A stretch of 64,000 nucleotides of DNA. It comes from Serilophus lunatus. Its lineage: Eukaryota; Chordata; Aves; Passeriformes; Eurylaimidae. The notes under the pieces were generated by a model, which worked only from the letters and a program-made list of their open reading frames with translations, made no database searches and was not told the origin of the DNA. Made by a program: the position numbers and the translations under genes. This document shows, piece after piece, positions 28,501 through 43,500 of the stretch. Where the stretch lies: assembly GCA_013399895.1 (NCBI GenBank), contig VXBA01005569.1, positions 697,335 through 761,334 on the forward strand, read 5' to 3'. The stretch's first letter is position 1; each line of letters starts with the position of its first letter.

Positions 28501-31500
28501 GCTCTATTATTCATCAGGCCTAGTTAGCTGTAACATCTTAAAGTGTCGCAATAGCATTTGTAACCTTCAGGTTACAACCTAAGGAGACATCTACTTGATT
28601 TGACTTTTAGGCAATGCTCAGATCTAATGCCTCTGAGTTTTAATTGTCCTGATTATATTTTGGTCCCCTGGCCTCTTGAAATATTTAAGTCAAACGGATT
28701 TGCTTTGTTCTTGGGATATAAAGTTGTAGCCTAATTTTACCATACATGCATTTTGCTGCGCTTTTAGCCAGAAAATATTTATACATCAAGATTTCATTCA
28801 GAGAAATTCGGACTATGTTCCCTTTTCTCTTTTATGCCTAAACAGAAAGTGTTTTTCTAGCTAAAAAAAAAAAAAGTGTATATAAATACAATGTTTTGGC
28901 TTGGGTCTTCTGTGGTTTGAAGTTTTTTTGGTTTTGGTTTTTTTGGCTTCTCCCATATCAAGATAACTTGAGAAGATATCTGCTCACAACTGTAGCAAAA
29001 TACAGTGCTCACGTTCTCAGTGTGGGGCAATGCCTCACAGATGCATGTCATGGCTTTCAATAAAGAGTGTGCATGAAGATTCTGAATCTGTAACTTGCAA
29101 ATAATTACTGCATACCAAGAGAGGCCTGTTGGATCAGTACTGCTAATTCTTAACTCTTCCCCTTTCCCACTGTAAAGGCAAAAGAGGCAGGAAAGAGGAA
29201 CGCTGGGTTAGGAATGCAGATCTGGGTATCATCACATAAGCCTGTACAAGGGCAGAAGCCTGCTTCCATAAAACAGGGAACAGTCCACTCAAATACGACT
29301 CCCTTTTTTCTTTTGATGGGCTCACCCTTCTGTGTGTTCCGACACTGTGGGCATATTCCACCCAGGTAGTCACTGACAGTAGTAAAGAGTACAGCTAGTA
29401 CAGAGCAGCTTCAGAGTGGATAACGTATATGCATTACAACAAAATTATGCATTCAAAAGTAAAGGACAGTCAAGGAGCAGTTCCAAATATATCAATCAGT
29501 ACTAGGTATAACGCACAGGCAAAACGACCACTAGCTTTGTTCCAAAATGGCTTCAAACGGTGATCAGCTATAGCACAACAAACCCTGCAGCACATGAAGT
29601 AAGCAAACATCTGAGAACCGTCCACCATCATCTTGTTTCATATAAATAATACAGGTAGTGGAAATCACTTTTTTATAGCAGTACTGGCAAGTCATACAAC
29701 CAAACCAATGACAGGGCAAGGAAATTTGACATCACCTCCAATCCAAATTACTACCTCCTGGCAGCTGACCTTTTTAACATGCATACAGGAGAATGCTAAA
29801 GCATTTCCAGAAATGGAAGTTTTCACCAATAATTTTCCTTATGCACTGGTCCAGGGACATTTTGGTGCCTACATAACTCATGCTTTACCACTAGCATTTT
29901 ACAAAGAGAAAACATAGCTAACAAATCACAAACCACCTATGTACACAAAATACAAAATTACAAGCCTGCACAGCCCACCTCATGATCACTAATGCTCAAT
30001 AAAAAACACAAACTTCCAAATCTACAAGTCATTTATCTGTGCACTCTCATGGAGTACATTGACTGTTCTGTTTCAGTTTCCTAAAACTGGGATCAGTGTA
30101 CTGACTCAATGTAAACTATGTCCTATTTAATCCAGGGAAATACAGAAATGAAAACAACTGACATTTGCCACCAGGAAGAAGGAAATTAAAAAGTGTCCTA
30201 AAATGAAGATTTGCAAGGTAACAGTTAATTTATTTGCTATCTCTGGCAGCAGAGATAGCAGCCTCTGTTGCAAACACTGACGTGTGTGAAACACTAACCT
30301 TCATCACTTCAACTTGCAGGTCTTCATTGAGCGAAGGAGTTACTTTGACAGCATTCAGCATCTGATTTAGCAACTGTTTCTCATCTGAGTCTGTTTCCAC
30401 GGATACAAACCTCTCATCCGACAGCAGCTTCTGCAGAGAGAAAATGGCAAAGCACAGTTAGAGAAAAAACTGCCTCTGCCCAATTCTTCTACTGCACCTA
30501 ACCAATTAGCACTTGGTACTACAGTGGTTAGGTGTTCTATGTAAAAACCAAATGAAACCAATAACATAAAATGCAAAAATATAGCAAAATTGGAGGATAT
30601 GTGCCATGAAGCAGGGGGAGAATCAACATCTTTTGAATCAGCTGCCATTCCGGTATCACCTTTCCCCATCCTACTTCTGCAGTGTCCAGAAGAAAGCAAA
30701 CATCAGTAACTGATAAATCACTTCAAGTCATGCCCTCAGCAAAACATCTCAAGATTTCTGAAGTATGGAGAGAGTGGAATCTTTGCAGCACTTTGACCCC
30801 AACAAAAAGTGCCACTCAGACTAATATCCTGACATCAAACTAGTGCTATCGGATCCCCTGCCCAGCGGGAGACAGAGTCACCTATTGACCCAATCACTCA
30901 AGTAGGTTACAGAGCAAAGCACTGTGGATGGAGGTGGCACTTCGGATCCCTGAGAAGATGTGTTTTGTTTCATTCAGAAGTTGATTAATAATGGATATAA
31001 TCAAGTCCTCAGAAGGAAGAGTACTGTTAGCAAGTGACTGACACAAACATACATTGGACTGCAGTCAGTACAGACTGACTGAACTTCAGACTGAGTATTT
31101 TAGACCAATCAGAGTTGCCTTATCTGGAAAAAGCCAGTATCTGAGTGACTATCTCCCAATATGGTCAGTGCCACTATTTCCTTGGAGTTCTACTAGAAAT
31201 GCCTCTTCTATTTAGTCTATAACTACCTTCATGGGTGCCTCTTATTAGTATGGCAGGCATCCTGCAATAGACATACTGACTCAAGTCTTTTCTCAGCTCC
31301 CATCTTCTTAGAAACTCCAATGACAGCAAAACTACCTTGTCTTAGATCCCTGGGACATAACCTTGCTGTATCCCAGTGCAGACTTTGAGCCGCCCACTTC
31401 ACTCTGTACGTTCTGTATCACTTTTGCACTCATGCTGCTCCTCACCTTCAACTCTGCAGCATATTTTGCTAGATCATTCCTACTTGTTTCCTATGCTTGT

Positions 31501-34500
31501 ACCGGTTTGGGCTGATAGAGAGATAATTTTCTTCATAGGAGCTCACAGGGTGCTGTCTTTTGGATACGTGACCAAAACAGCATTGATAACAAACCCGTGT
31601 TTTGCTGTTGCTGAGCAGAGCTTACACAGCATCAAGGCCTTCTGTTTCTCAGACTGGTTGCCCAGCAAGTAGACTAGGGGTGCAGAAGAGTTTGGCAAGG
31701 GACACAGGTGGGATGCGATCAGCTCAATGTGATCTAAGGGACATCCCATACCATAGGACACTGCTTAGCAGCAACAGCTAGGGAAAGAAGGAGGAAGTGG
31801 AAAGGACAGGGACATTCAGAGTTATGGCACTTGTCTTCTGGAGTAACTGTGACACATAAGGGAGCCCCGCTTTCCTGGAGATGGCTGAACACCCGTTCAG
31901 TATGGGAAGTAGTGAATGATTTCCATATATTCCTTTACTTGTGCATGCAGCTTTGCTTTCGCCATTAAACTTCATCTTAGCCCACAAGTTCTCTCTGTTT
32001 GAGCCTTTTAATTCTCTTTCCCATTCCCCTGAGAAGGAGGGACTGAGTGGTTAGATAGAGTTGAACAGTCAGTCAGAATTAACCCATAACAATGTTTTAA
32101 AGAATTTCCCACATATCAGTACATCAAATATTTTAGCACTGTAAGGTCTGATGAGACTTAACTCAATCTGCAGTGAAAATAGCGCTTTTTTCTATAAAAA
32201 AAGAAAATTCTTAGTTCAGTATGAGAGATATGCAGCTATTGAAGAGAGTCCAGACAAGGGCTGCTAAGATGACAAAGGGACTGGAGCATCTCTCTTATGA
32301 GGAAAGGCTGTTTAGCCTAGAGAAAAGAAGGCTTCTACATCCTTATACTCCAAAAAGAACTTCATGCTTGCCCTTCAAGGAAGAAATTTCTTCTTGGAAA
32401 ATGGTGGCATGAACTTTATGCCCCAGCAATGTACAAGCCTTTTCCACAACTAGCATCCCCCTAGTGACAAGTACTTACTGACACATACTCATTTGTCCAA
32501 TTAAAAGAAAGGTAAATTGTTTTACTTTTTATATTGTCAAACCCAGGAGAGTCTTTTTGCTGCACTGCTGTTTTCTTTCATAATTTCACAAACTTTCAAA
32601 TTAGATGCTATTCCTGCTTTCAGTATACAAAAAACCCTGGAAAGTGCCCCCACACAAAGAATGCAGCTCCTAGATCCTGTATTAACCTCTGTCTTCTAAG
32701 CCTACGGTCCTCTCTTCTAATCAAATTAAACAGCAAGTCTTGACTCAGTTTCTAAGATGCTTAGCAACAGCAAGCTTACTGAGACTAGAACAGGGCCACA
32801 TAAGGAAGAGCACATCTACATCTCAATGCTGAAATCCAGGAACCCCCACCTACCTCAAGACATTTTTAATTTCTACAGAATCACTAGCCTTTACTTGCAT
32901 CCCAACTTTTGAACATTGTTAGAGAAACACGAGCATTATTGTTTGATCGACCCAAGGATAGACATTTTTCCTGCATTATTTTTCAAAAGAAAAGCCTAGA
33001 TTTTCTTGACACTCACTGACTGCCAATACACCCCCCTTCTAAAACCATACCTGCATCCCTGCTAGAGCCTGTTGAGCCAGCTTCATACTCTTGGATTCCA
33101 GAGCCAGTTGAAGAGGAAGAAGACATTTCTCCCTAAGGACGATTTAAAAAAAAAAAAAAAAAAAGAGTGAGAGGGAACAATGGATTGGGGTATTCAAGTA
33201 ATGTTCCAGAAAGGCTTTATCACTTTCAGTAAGATCATGCTTGCATACAGTAATCAAACAAAATTTCACAACCCTGTGAAGCACTTTTAACCTCTAAAGA
33301 AAGCTAGCATATTTCTTCACACACTGTTAAGAATGGTCTTTTAATTACAATTTCACAAAACACAACTGGTTGCCCTCCATGTGCTTCCATGAATGTGCAA
33401 AGCATAAAGAAGGGATTGTTTCATGTCTCTGGCTGACTCCAGTCTTTCAACTCAGCGTGCTGAGAATTACACTTCAGTTGCTTAGCTTCTGTTTAATATC
33501 CAAATTTGCAGAAAAGTGGTTTCATAATCCACTTTCTGGCCTCCTCCACAGCAGTATGCCCTGTTGTGTTAGCTCCCTCCAGCTATAAATGGTGTAGACA
33601 AAAGCAAGGGGACGCTAATGAGTTTGGTTTACACCTGAATTAGCATGTGCTATAACTATGACCTAGCTGCATGTTGATTACAGAATAACAAAATTTTAAT
33701 ATCAATTATTAATTAGGGTATTCTATTAGGTGCTTTTGACTCAGTGCTCAGATACCAAATGTATTTAATTTGTTGACCAAATCAGACAGTGTCTGGAGCT
33801 ATGACTTCTCTCTTTACTCCTTGCTCCTTATCAGACGAGGGCTTCAGCATCTGCTGAACATGTAGTAACCACAAGCCCTTTCAGCAAATCCTGATAGTTG
33901 GCAGGAAACTCATTCCTGATCAGAGATATACTCAGCCTATCTCCAGCTGCAGCACTCTGAAAATTTGTACTTCATTAGGTTGCATATTTTAACAGGCACT
34001 TTTCTGTACATAGAGTCTATTTTTAGTCTATTTTTATTTTTATGTCTATTTTTAGACAAGAGAGTAATTTCCCATCCATTTGTGCCAGCCCTTAAGAGTC
34101 TCAGTATTCCTTCTGCATTGCACCCCAAGGAACCCTTTCAGATTCACATTAATTTCCTCCCCATGGAGACAAATGTGTGCAAAAGAAAACAACTAGTTGA
34201 GTCTCTTCTTATCTAACTGGAAATTCTTCCTTCATAACTAGCTAAGGAAAAGCCCTAGGCTAGAGCAATAGTGACTACTGAAGTTTCAGAGGCCTTGTCA
34301 AAGCTACCTAAAGTCATGCACAGTCATCCCATAACCTACTAACTTCGCTCCCAAACTAGAAGTCTACAACTTGAACTTTCTTTTTAAAAAATTTGAATGG
34401 AGATTACAAAACACTGGCCATTTCACCTTTGGAGAACTCAGCTTGTAACTCAAAGTGGATCCTAACTGCAGAGAGGACTGATTTTTCACTCTGAAAATCA

Positions 34501-37500
34501 ACACTGTTTCGGGTTTGCTCAATTGTTACTCCTTTCTCTCCATCTGTCCCCAAAAAAACACAAATCACAAGCTATCCCAAGGGGCACAAATCTGCTCTAT
34601 GCTCTTTGAAATACAAGCGCTTCCTTTAATGACAAATTAAAGACTTGAGAGTCGCAAGCATGGCTTCTGTACCTGGAAAGGGTTCTTAAGGATCTACAGG
34701 GTTTTTAATTTTTACCTTCTTCACAGGTTATGGGAATTTGTAAAAGGCCATTTGGCGTAACACACTATGAGAAGTTTTTTAAAAGAAACATGAATTCTAA
34801 AGAACCTGAAACAGACTATATGTATATCTTAAAATAGGTTTTTAACTAAAAGCCAACCATTTGCTCCATTTAAGATATTCTGAGAAACAGGCAGGCAGGC
34901 ACAAAGCCAAACTTTTGCAGAAGCTCCTTTCTTGAAAGCTTCTGGAATCAATTTAACTAGAAGGACTCTTGAAACCCATGAGCCTAGCATCCAAAACAGC
35001 ATGAACTACAGAATATCTAGGAAATATTTCCTGTAAGACTGTCATACAATTCAGATCTACAGAAGCTGCCAAAACATCTACTCCAGGGTTCAGATAGCAA
35101 TCCCTCTAGCCAGTATAGAGCTGGCTACTGCCTGCGTATCTAATGCCAGCTTTTCTTGGACCTGGGAACATAAATAGCAGGCAGGCAACCTGTGATAGCA
35201 AGATGCCACAGCAATACATCTCTAATCCACAAAGCACCTTTAAGTGCTGACTTCTACATTGTGACTTTGACATACTCCCCCCTTTTGAAGACATTTTCAC
35301 TATCACCCTCTGGGAGAGAACTCACATTTGAAATTAGTAGGTCAACTGATGTCAAAACAAGGTACCTTTGCATTAACCAGTACTCAATCATCCAGACACA
35401 GACAGGAAAAAAAGAAGGAATAAACAACAGTGTACAGTACTAATTGCAGGGATGGTAAAATCTGCTGATTATTTAGACCTGCATCTCTTCAGGGCAGAAC
35501 ACCACATTTCTTTAAGACTTTCCACAGGCTGCTGCAACAGCATATAAACATTCAGGGCATTTTTAATGCAGAACAAACTCATTCTCACATTAAAGTGGAT
35601 GGAGACTTGGAGGAGAGGGAAAAATGAAGGCATAAATCACTGGAGTGGATCCAGTTCAGTTTCATTATAATGAAGACAGGTGGGAGCTCCTACAGCTTAT
35701 GTGTAGCTACCCCACACACCAGCATGTTGCCTACCATCTGTCATCACATACTGCAATGGAGCAGAGAACAATGAGAGCCTTGAGATATGTCCCAGAACGA
35801 AGAGAAAAAAAACGACAAACAGGAGGATGGAAATTAGAACAGATTCAATTAGCTGAACTTCCCATCCTTGCTAAAAATGTTTTACCGAAAATCTAATTAA
35901 GGTTGTTGCAGACTGTTTTCCCACTGTATTCTTGGAGAAAATGAATTGGCATTGTGTCATTTCCTGTTCTTGTTACACACTCAAGCCAATTAAATCTTTA
36001 GCATTTCCACGCTACAGCTATAAAACACCTGCAGAGATACCTTGCAATGTTTGATTAGCTTGAGCACCTTCCACGCTTCGGTCCAACCTGCCATTTAAAT
36101 GCATCAACTGATAACATGAGAACACAGAAGGACATGGCAGATAATCCTCAGACAGAATGGGAGAGAATGATGTAAATTAACACAATCCTTTCTAAGGTCT
36201 ACCACTTAAGACCTAGGTTAAATAAGGATGCACAAGAGAGAATGCAGACCACAGTCTGGTCCCAGAGTGCAATGAAGTAAACGACTGAGGCTTCCTCTTA
36301 TACCTTGTAGTTCTTTAATAATTCCACTCTGTTTTGAGTGGTCCCACACCATGAGATCTCATTGCTTACTGCATCATCTGCAGTCCTGTATGGTTAAGTA
36401 ACAATTCACTCACATTTTGTAGTGCTACGCATGTAAGACATTCTACATAACTGAAGTTCTCAGATTAGGCTGATGCACAACAATATACTTCTAAATACAT
36501 TTAAGAATGTTTTCCATTTATGTAATGTACAGAAACCAGTTGCACACTGTTGCATGCAGTGGACATAGATACACAAACAGTTTTAGGCACAGATACCAAC
36601 TCAACCCCGAATGAGCCAAGTCGATACAATACAGAGGGATCAGGAAAGGCAGGAAGCACCTTTGACTCGGAGAAGGGGAAGCTACCTGTCCGGGATCAAG
36701 CAAAAAGAATCAAGTGCACAATCCAGGACCAAGAGCACACTCTGTCCTTCCTGAGCTATCCCACTCCATGACTGCCAACTTCACAAACTGCAGAATGAGT
36801 CATGAGAACATAAATAACCTTTACATTCAGCACACTAGGTCACCATGACCTTTCTAGTTTTCTGAGTTTGCTGTGCCTCATTTACCTACCTCTTCCCTGC
36901 AGGTCTGGAACAAGGGGTGCTATGATATGTCAGTCAGAACAGCCTGCCAAAAAGGTAGTCTGACAGATTAAAAGCAAAACAGACTACTCTTGTAAACAGA
37001 GAGATCATAAAAGTTATGATTATTAGGAAAAACTTTTTCATAGAGAGAGTAATTTCCCATTGGAATTGGCTGCCCAGGGAGGTGGTGGAGTCACTGTCCC
37101 TGGATGTGTTTAAGGAAAGGTTGGATTATGTACTTGGTGACACGGTTTAGATGATGGGATGGTGTTGGGTAGGTTGATACATTAGGTAATAGGTTGGACT
37201 TGATGATCTCTATGGTCTTTTCCAACCTTGTTAATTCTGTGTGTAATATCTTTCTATTCTCATTGTAGTGAAAAAGCCCTAAGTGAGAAGAGAGTAATGG
37301 CTAATTAATTCATTCTCATGACAAAAAGATAGGAGACATCCCAGTCTTAACTCCTCTGCAGTTAATTCTGTCTGGAACAGTTTCATAACCCACCTTCCTC
37401 TCTTTAACTGAGTGAAGGGAGCAGTACAAACAAAGCATTTTTCCTCTTCATGCAAATGGTGATAAACGCATTATTTTTAATCCCATTTCAGAAAATTACA

Positions 37501-40500
37501 GATTAAAACCAAGAGACCTCCACATTATCTACTCGCTGAAAATTACATACAAGAAGCAAAATTCAGAACCTCAGGGCCTTATCTGAATGCCATTTGCATT
37601 CCACAGGGCAATTCATAGCCCAGTCAAAGAATTTGATTCACTGCTGTTGCCATTTTCCAATATACTGTTTGTTAGGCAGGATAACAGCCATAGCCAGAGT
37701 CTGACATTTTTCAGTCAAGACTAACACTGGCAATAAAAAAGAGCTTTTCCATCTTGGCTGCTTAAAATGAATAGAGTAACATGGTGTACTGTTATTAGTG
37801 TTATTTACTCAAGAAGAGTTGGCCTGTGATGAGAAAATAAATGGTAGAGATGAAAGCTCAGAATTCTGGAGGTACCCACAGCTGTTACCTTAAATAAACC
37901 AAACAGAAGCAAACAGTATCCTCCCACAAAAGAGGATGATCTAATCTATATAAAACAAATTCCAGTGCTGTATATATGAACACATGTATGTGAAAAAGTA
38001 CAAACATAACTCTTCTTTCCCGTACTAGCTTAGAGAACATTGATAAAAGGTTCCACCAACAACTTTATGGTTTATAATGGAAGTACTTAAAAACTGGAGG
38101 AGGAACAGCAAATAAGGATATCCTTTTTCAAGAAATAGCTCTTCAGTAAAGGAGATTTTAAGTCCTTGCTCACATTCTAGGAAAATGATTGATTTTATCT
38201 ACTAGAGAAATAGGACTGTGCCACTTACAAAGAGTATTATGGTCAAGCTCAGAGAGAGGTTTGGAGTCCACAGTGTGTTTATGTATGACACAATGCAGGA
38301 AGTCAAACCAGATGACTAAAAAAGACCCCTCCAGAACTAAAATTTGTACTCCTGTGCAAGTAAAGTTTGTCAATAGTACTTATTCTATGGCTCTAATAGG
38401 TCTCTAAAAAGACAAAATTTCAAGACTTCCAGTTAGAACCCTCCTTTTCAATAAAAAAGCCAACAACAAATTATCTTTATGAAACTGTATCATTACAAGA
38501 TGATCATGCACTTAGACAACTTGTTACACTGCTACATAAGAACAAACAAGCATTCAGCGTTGCAGATTAAAGGTTCTGAAAAAAAAAAAAAAAGTTGGGA
38601 GACTGTTGCCATACTATGCAGATTTGAATGCTGATTTGCTTCAGCAGGGCCAGGATTTTATTCCAGTTGCTCACTTGTATGCATGTTTTCCATGTCAAGA
38701 GATTTGCGTCTCACATATTCAGGTGATTTCCCATCTTTACTAGTAACTAGAGAAATTATAATTTCTAGCTGAAAGCATTTTCATTTTTCTATCTCACTCT
38801 TATCCTCCCCACAGAGTATAAAACTCTCTGCTTTTATCCAGTTACAATAGAAGGCTTCTTTTCACCGGACTTGAGGTTAACTCTCCTTTTCTTTCCATAT
38901 TCGATTCTCTCACCTCACCTGCTATTAGCTCTCTCTTGAGTTCCCCCCAACTCAGTATTTAATTTTCCCTTCTTCCTTGTCTTATGTATTCCCTCTTCTC
39001 TTCAATTCTTTTGCTTTTCAAACCAAGACAAAAAGTAATCACTTCATTCAACACTTAAATGGACCTGCCTTTGGAGGGGACTATATGAGTAGCTTATCAG
39101 AGGACGCTACATGACAAACAGAAAAGTAAGTGAAGAATAATGCCAAAACAAAATTTCATACAGTTTCTTAGCTAGAACTTTCATAATTTTTTTCAACCTG
39201 GAAAGTTGAATGAGCCTGCAATTTAAAACTGCTTGGTATTAAAGAAGTGAGATAATGGCATTTCTAATATTTTTTTTATTTACATACTTTCCATAAGCTC
39301 TAAGAATAATGGATTTGCCATTAGAGAAGAAGCACAGCTCTACTTATGGGAAAGGCAATCGTGAACAATTTAATCTTCCAGCCAACCTAAAGCAGCCAAG
39401 ACCACAAAATGCACGCAGTCTTAATTAAGTAGCTCAGCACAATCATTCAGCTGGACAGCGCTTCTAAGGTCATTTGCTTCCTTGCTATGCTGTCTAATAT
39501 CATCTTGATTTCAACACAAAGTTCCTAGATAGGAGGCTGACACTGCTGTCAAGATGAAAACAAAACAGAACACAACAAAAAACTTAAGTACAAGGTGTAC
39601 CTTTACTTGAGAGGAGAGGAAGAGAGACAACAAAAGACTCTACACAATATTAAAGTGGATGAGGCCAAAATAATAATCAGGTGCTGCCAGTCTCCAAAGC
39701 TCTAGCATAATCTCTCTCCCTGATACATTATTATCACTCTCCCTAGTGAACATCCACCCCCAAAGACTTTTGTTTGCCCTTTGTGCACAAGACATCACAA
39801 TGACTAACTCTGCTCTTAAGGAATTTGATGACACAGGTAAACCTTACAAGGTCTTAATTATAAATCAAACTGTATCCTTGAGGTGATTTTATTGATTATA
39901 ATTTGAAGTACAGCATGAAGATAAAGTGAGAAGCTGAGTATCCATCTTTAGTGCATACATCCTGCCTTTAACTAGAGAACATGCTGGACTTGCTCAGCCT
40001 ACAATTTCAAAAGCTGATCAAACTATTTAATGAAATCTCTTTTCTCTGTATTTGTTAAGCCTGGAAAGGAATCCAAGGATTCTTCCCTGAAAATAACAAA
40101 TAAAGTGCCTTATGAGAATTAAACCTTCATCAGGTAAAGTTTCATGGTGCTGGGACTAAGCAGGACTGAAGGGATAGAAAAGAGACACAGAGGTAGTACA
40201 GCACAGACATCTTGCCAATTACCTTATTTTCTCCATTATAGCTGGATGGCCTACAGTGAGTTACAGAAGTTTGATGAAGAAATAGGAGAATGAGGTATAT
40301 TTCTGGACATTACTAGTTACATTTCAAAGGTCAGTGCTACAACCATTCAACTTACACAGAATTTCAATGCTAAATCTTGAAAGACCTAAGGGATGGTTGT
40401 TAAAAATATCCCTACATTTGCAATGCATTATGTAATTTTATACCCACTGGACTTCAACATTCAAGGAAATGAAAGGCAGTGAATTTCCTGCAGCTTTGTC

Positions 40501-43500
40501 ACTTTTCATGGAATGCAAATAAAAGCAATGTCAGAAAAGATTTATAATTCCCATTCACTCCCTAATTTTCAAAACAAAGAAAGTCATGACTTGCACAGCA
40601 TCACACAAAGACCATAGCAGAGTAAAGCATTATTTATCAGGAAAACAGTCCCTATAGTTTCAGTGCCACTCGTCTTCTTCAATGTCCTGGTTCCTGCCCC
40701 ACCCTGGGGGTGTCCCCCACATTATTTTATTCTCCAAGGCAATTAACAACAGCCTCGTGATGTCCTCACTTTCTTCTCCTCTGCAAGCACTGAAAGTGAT
40801 CAAATGTTTAAAACAAACACATACCCTGCTATCCCATTATCATCCTTAGACCCTCAGGGCAGTATTTCAGTGGCATTTGTTGTTTGAAGTTAGGCAAACA
40901 GTTAAAACTATGGCTGCTCTCATTCTCAGCACCACCCAGATGCTCCCCACTCCCACCCTACCACCTCCAATGAGGAAAATCAACTGTAGCCCAGCCAAGA
41001 CCAAGACTGTGGACTTCTGTCACAAACGTAGAACAAATTTTTAGAAGAATCTATAAAAGGAACAAAGACCCAAGGCAGTGGTGAACACTGAGACTCACTA
41101 CTACAAAGAACATCAGGATAGGCATAAAGTTAGTTTTAGAAGTAGAAAGCACTGCCCTTATACACAAACAAAACACAACGAAACCAAAACAAAAAACACT
41201 CAACAAACCCACAAGTAAGAGTAGCAGAAACTATGCAGAAATCACACATCTTCTTCCATGACAATACCAAATCTTGCCTTGCTTATATATTTGGGAGTCA
41301 TAACCCCAGCTAACAGGCTTTTAGGGACTCCTTTATCTAGAGGCCTTCTAACACCTACGGAATCTTGTCTTGACAGCCACAGTTCAGACTTGCACTATAG
41401 AAACCAACTCATTCCTTTCCTCTTGAACATTGCTGTCTTTTGGGGTCCCAGAAGAGATGCAAAGGTTTTTTTTTTTACTTTTGCTAAGATAAAAGTACCT
41501 GCTCATCAGAAAAGAAATAGGGCCACTTACACATCCCAGACAAACCATGCAAAATTGATCCAAATACTATATTGGACAGTCCCACATTGACTTTCTAAAC
41601 AAGGATCTCCTCCCCTCACCTGTTAGAACTGGGAGTGCAACATTTTAAATGCACTGGTCTTGTGCATATACACCATTCAAAACAGGAAATGGGCTACATA
41701 AATGCCCTCAGAAGTCCAGATTGAGGCTGCAAACTGTCAACAGAAGAGATGAAGCTCAACAATCCCCACTGCAATTAGAATCTCTTCTTGGCGACATGCC
41801 TGCCAGGAAACTCATAATCCATTTGCTGAACACCAGACAGTGCCCATGTAATGATTGAACAGCATGAATCACATATCCAACAGTCACATCCAGAAGGAAA
41901 GCATAAAGGCACTCAATGTCAGGTAGTTGTGGCTGCAAGAACAGGGCACAATTAAAAAAAGAGGAAGAGTAAAATAGAGAGAGGTATGTTAAAATCACCT
42001 TCCAGAAAAAAAAACAAACCTCTGGACATCCTTTCATCTCTCCAGACTCGTTACTTCTGGTCAGGGATCTGCTATACACATCAGATTCCCTATCCATTCC
42101 CTCCCAGGAGAAAGAATCTAACAGAAAATATGAATAAAATTAAGAGATGGGAGAAGACAAAAATTATGAAATCAAACGTTTCTTCACAATGGAGAAGCCA
42201 AAACACATCCCAGAGTTCAGCTAAGTTTAAGACATCCTACTTTTCCTGCCAGCTCTTCATTGCGCTGGCTTACTGAAGTTCACAAACTGCCTTCAAAAAC
42301 TAGTGCCAAGGTGACTATTACTGGGATACAAAGAGAAGAGACAGAACTGGATGTAAGCTGGTTATTACAGAGGACCCTGCTCATCACTGACTTCTGACTT
42401 TGCAGCTGTAATCTCCATTTTCAAAAATTTCAAAATTCAAAAATTTCAAAATTCAAAAATTTAGATTTTTGAAAGGCCAATGTGAAATACAGGAGGGGTT
42501 TGAGTGAGTCTTTCTGGCAAAGTACATGATGTAACTTGCATTCCTTCTGAAGAGAAGCTCCTGCAGAAGTCCCAACCAACCTCCTCTTACGAGCACCAAG
42601 TCTGTGATGACAGCAAGCCACTAAGTTTTATATAGCCTACAAGGTATGACTTAATCACATAAAGCATTCCAAGAAACTCTCATAAACCCATGTTTTTTCA
42701 AAGTGGTATGTGACTGGCAAGCGCTGTGTAGCCTATTATTTTGTTCTTTCACATGCAGGTAATCATCATGAGTATTAAACTGCTCTCATCATTCTTTTTC
42801 AAGGCTTATTTCTTGTCTCTGTTCAGTTGCCTTTTATAGACCATATTTAAGCCTCTAAAATCAAAGTGGAGAAACTGGTCAAGGATTAAACAAGAACAGA
42901 GCCTTATTCAGTGTATATTGTTGGCTTTTGGAGAGAATTTGTCATCTTGAAATAATGAAGTGAATAGAGCCCAACTTAGTAGCAAAGAGCTGTTTGCTGG
43001 CAGACAGCATTAAGGTCTCTTAGGCTCTTTTCCACGTGATCAATTCGCCAATTAAGACACAAATACATCAATTCCTTTTGCCTAATTCATGATTTAAGTC
43101 ATCCACCCAGCCTCTTGAACCACTTAGTATATATCCAATCTTTACAACTCCTGTTCAGACAAAAATATCATCATACTAGGCAGGTAACAAGAGATCAGTT
43201 CTGAATGGGTTATGTGATGCTCCCATCCCAAGAGTTCACAGAACATCTACAGCAAAGCCTTGAACTGACTTAAGGTCACCTTGATCCACATTAATCTTCA
43301 TTACTATCTCACATCTATGCCTAGTAATCTGATCATAAGCTGAAAGTACTGAAAAGTCACACATACTCCTAATTCAAGGCAGAGCTGACAAGAGTCTGTG
43401 TGAAATTCTGTATTTGTTGGATTTCTATTTCTTTAGGAAGTGAGACATTTAAATAACACCCCTCACTAGAATATGCAAGGTCATTAAGTGGGATTTGGAT

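Larger units (their letters stand above)
20877..30298 (-). other. Intron 4 (9.4 kb)
   Basis: Holds two adjacent CR1 3' ends (23930-24148) and one copy of the 25-bp pair (22700-22724). Otherwise AT-rich and unrecognised. Confidence 0.8.

Noticed and set aside
41756..41932. Exon-like minus-strand segment in intron 2 with a strong acceptor (GTTCTTGCAG) and about 58 open codons
   Set aside because: Splicing from exon 2 (phase 2) puts it in a frame with an early stop, no convincing donor follows, and the peptide matches nothing I know. A cryptic or non-coding exon remains possible.
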